Source: Agelaius tricolor
Lineage: Eukaryota > Chordata > Aves > Passeriformes > Icteridae
DNA length: 64,000 bases
Direction: 5' to 3'
Assembly: GCA_023055355.1 (NCBI GenBank)
Contig: JALJCS010000001.1
Location: forward strand, 67,435,381-67,499,380
This document shows positions 63,233-64,000 of this stretch, one piece after another (the first letter of the stretch is position 1; each line of letters starts with the position of its first letter). Under the pieces are notes generated by a model. The model worked only from the letters and a program-made list of their open reading frames with translations. It did not search any database and was not told the origin of the DNA. A program made the translations under genes and the position numbers.

Positions 63233-64000
63233 CTTTTTTATATTCACAGTCTGGACACCTAAACAGAAGAGGACTTCTGCCTTTAAAAGCTAGCAAAGCA
63301 GCTAAACATTTCCTAATTCTATTTGGGAGTCTCAAAGTCAGATGCATGTTTAGTCTCCTTGAAGTGACATTGATGAGCTTAAACTACTGAAGCTAAATAA
63401 AACCCTTTGGAGTTTAACTTTTCCGTAACATAAAAAATCCACTCTACAGCACACATCCTTCACTTTACCTAGTTGAGCAGTAGTGAATCAAAATTAATTG
63501 TCTTTGAAATGCATACACTTTACATCTTGAAAGCTAATCATTATCACTAGAAGAAATGTCTGCTATATAATGAATAAATTCAAGATGGAATGAAAGAGTC
63601 TTTCTTTTTCATATTCTCTGATCATAATTTGTTATGCTAACATTAATCTGTGAAGAGACAGAAATCTTAGCCAAATAATGGAAAATTAGCTTGACTCAGT
63701 TACTAACTTGCTATGTCACCTTGATAAAGTTGGAGAAACACATTATATACCTATTCTGCTGAAAAAAAACACAACGGAAGAAAAGTTACTGACAAACTCT
63801 CTGGTTTTCTTCAATCTTCTCTTCTAAAACCACAAAAGTGCCTTTTTGATAAAAAACATCTTTAAGACAACCTTGAAATGCTGTAGATACCTTCACTCTA
63901 GTCTAATGAGCTAGTTTGTGTCCATGTTCTTCTGCAGCAGTGGGGATGCATTTGCCTGACTTAGTGTTCCATCCTCCCTGCTCCCACATAAAGGACAGAC

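Larger units (their letters stand above)
60071..64000. other. Unique AT-rich non-coding sequence
   Basis: No gene or recognised transposable element. Frames are 99 codons or fewer. 61555-61900 contains several TAATTA-type homeodomain core sites (GGTTAATTAATTAAAG at 61716-61731, GTAATTAATT at 61851-61860) in conserved-looking sequence. A 14-bp palindrome CATGCTATAGCATG lies at 61411-61424. The final 100 bp become GC-richer, but the window ends before any feature can be seen. Confidence 0.45.

Noticed and set aside
63880..64000. GC-richer end of the window as the start of an exon or repeat
   Set aside because: The sequence is cut off by the window edge, and no motif or family match is visible in the part shown.

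Overview
This 64 kb window looks like vertebrate, most likely avian, non-coding DNA, either a gene desert or the inside of a very large intron. It is AT-rich and CpG-poor, and it has no operon-like gene packing. No open reading frame longer than about 154 codons is visible, and the longest one lies inside a retrotransposon. The avian call rests on two repeat types. There are at least five (possibly seven) CR1 LINE pieces, several ending in the characteristic ATTCTATGA-type 3' tail. There are also two copies, in opposite orientation, of an LTR that I recognise as a common bird ERVL-type solo LTR family. I support no protein-coding gene, rRNA or tRNA.

Layout. 1-3.6 kb: unique sequence. 3.6-5.5 kb: the largest CR1 fragment, plus strand, with a broken reverse transcriptase. 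5.5-9.6 kb: unique sequence with A/C-, purine- and G/T-rich low-complexity tracts. 9.6-10.2 kb: a near-complete degraded solo LTR (plus). 10.2-19.0 kb: unique sequence with an (AAAC)n tract and one weak exon-like interval. 19.0-19.5 kb: a CR1 tail and a (CA)n tract. 19.5-44.1 kb: the emptiest stretch. It holds one possible relic of a different reverse transcriptase near 25.8 kb, a perfect 12-bp inverted repeat at 29.0 kb, a conserved-looking block near 33.3 kb, a perfect 20-bp palindrome at 38.9 kb and an (AATCC)7 microsatellite at 42.8 kb. 44.1-45.2 kb: a minus-strand CR1 with a surviving 154-codon ORF. 46.0-46.6 kb: a 125-bp segment present twice, 480 bp apart, the second copy flanked by a 7-bp direct repeat. 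48.2-52.0 kb: two more CR1 pieces around unique sequence. 52-59 kb: unique sequence. 59.1-59.5 kb: poly-A, a CR1 tail and a 5' LTR fragment (minus) whose TATA-like segment is tandemly doubled. 58.2 and 60.0 kb: a diverged repeat pair. 60-64 kb: unique, with homeodomain-type TAATTA sites and a G/T tract.

The genes do not work together because none are supported. The main biology is retrotransposon debris, small rearrangements and possible regulatory elements. I did not find a convincing new molecular system. The most informative structure is the apparent templated insertion at 46.48-46.61 kb. Repeat family names come from recall of avian repeats and not from a database search. Boundaries of old repeats are approximate, usually within 10-40 bp.
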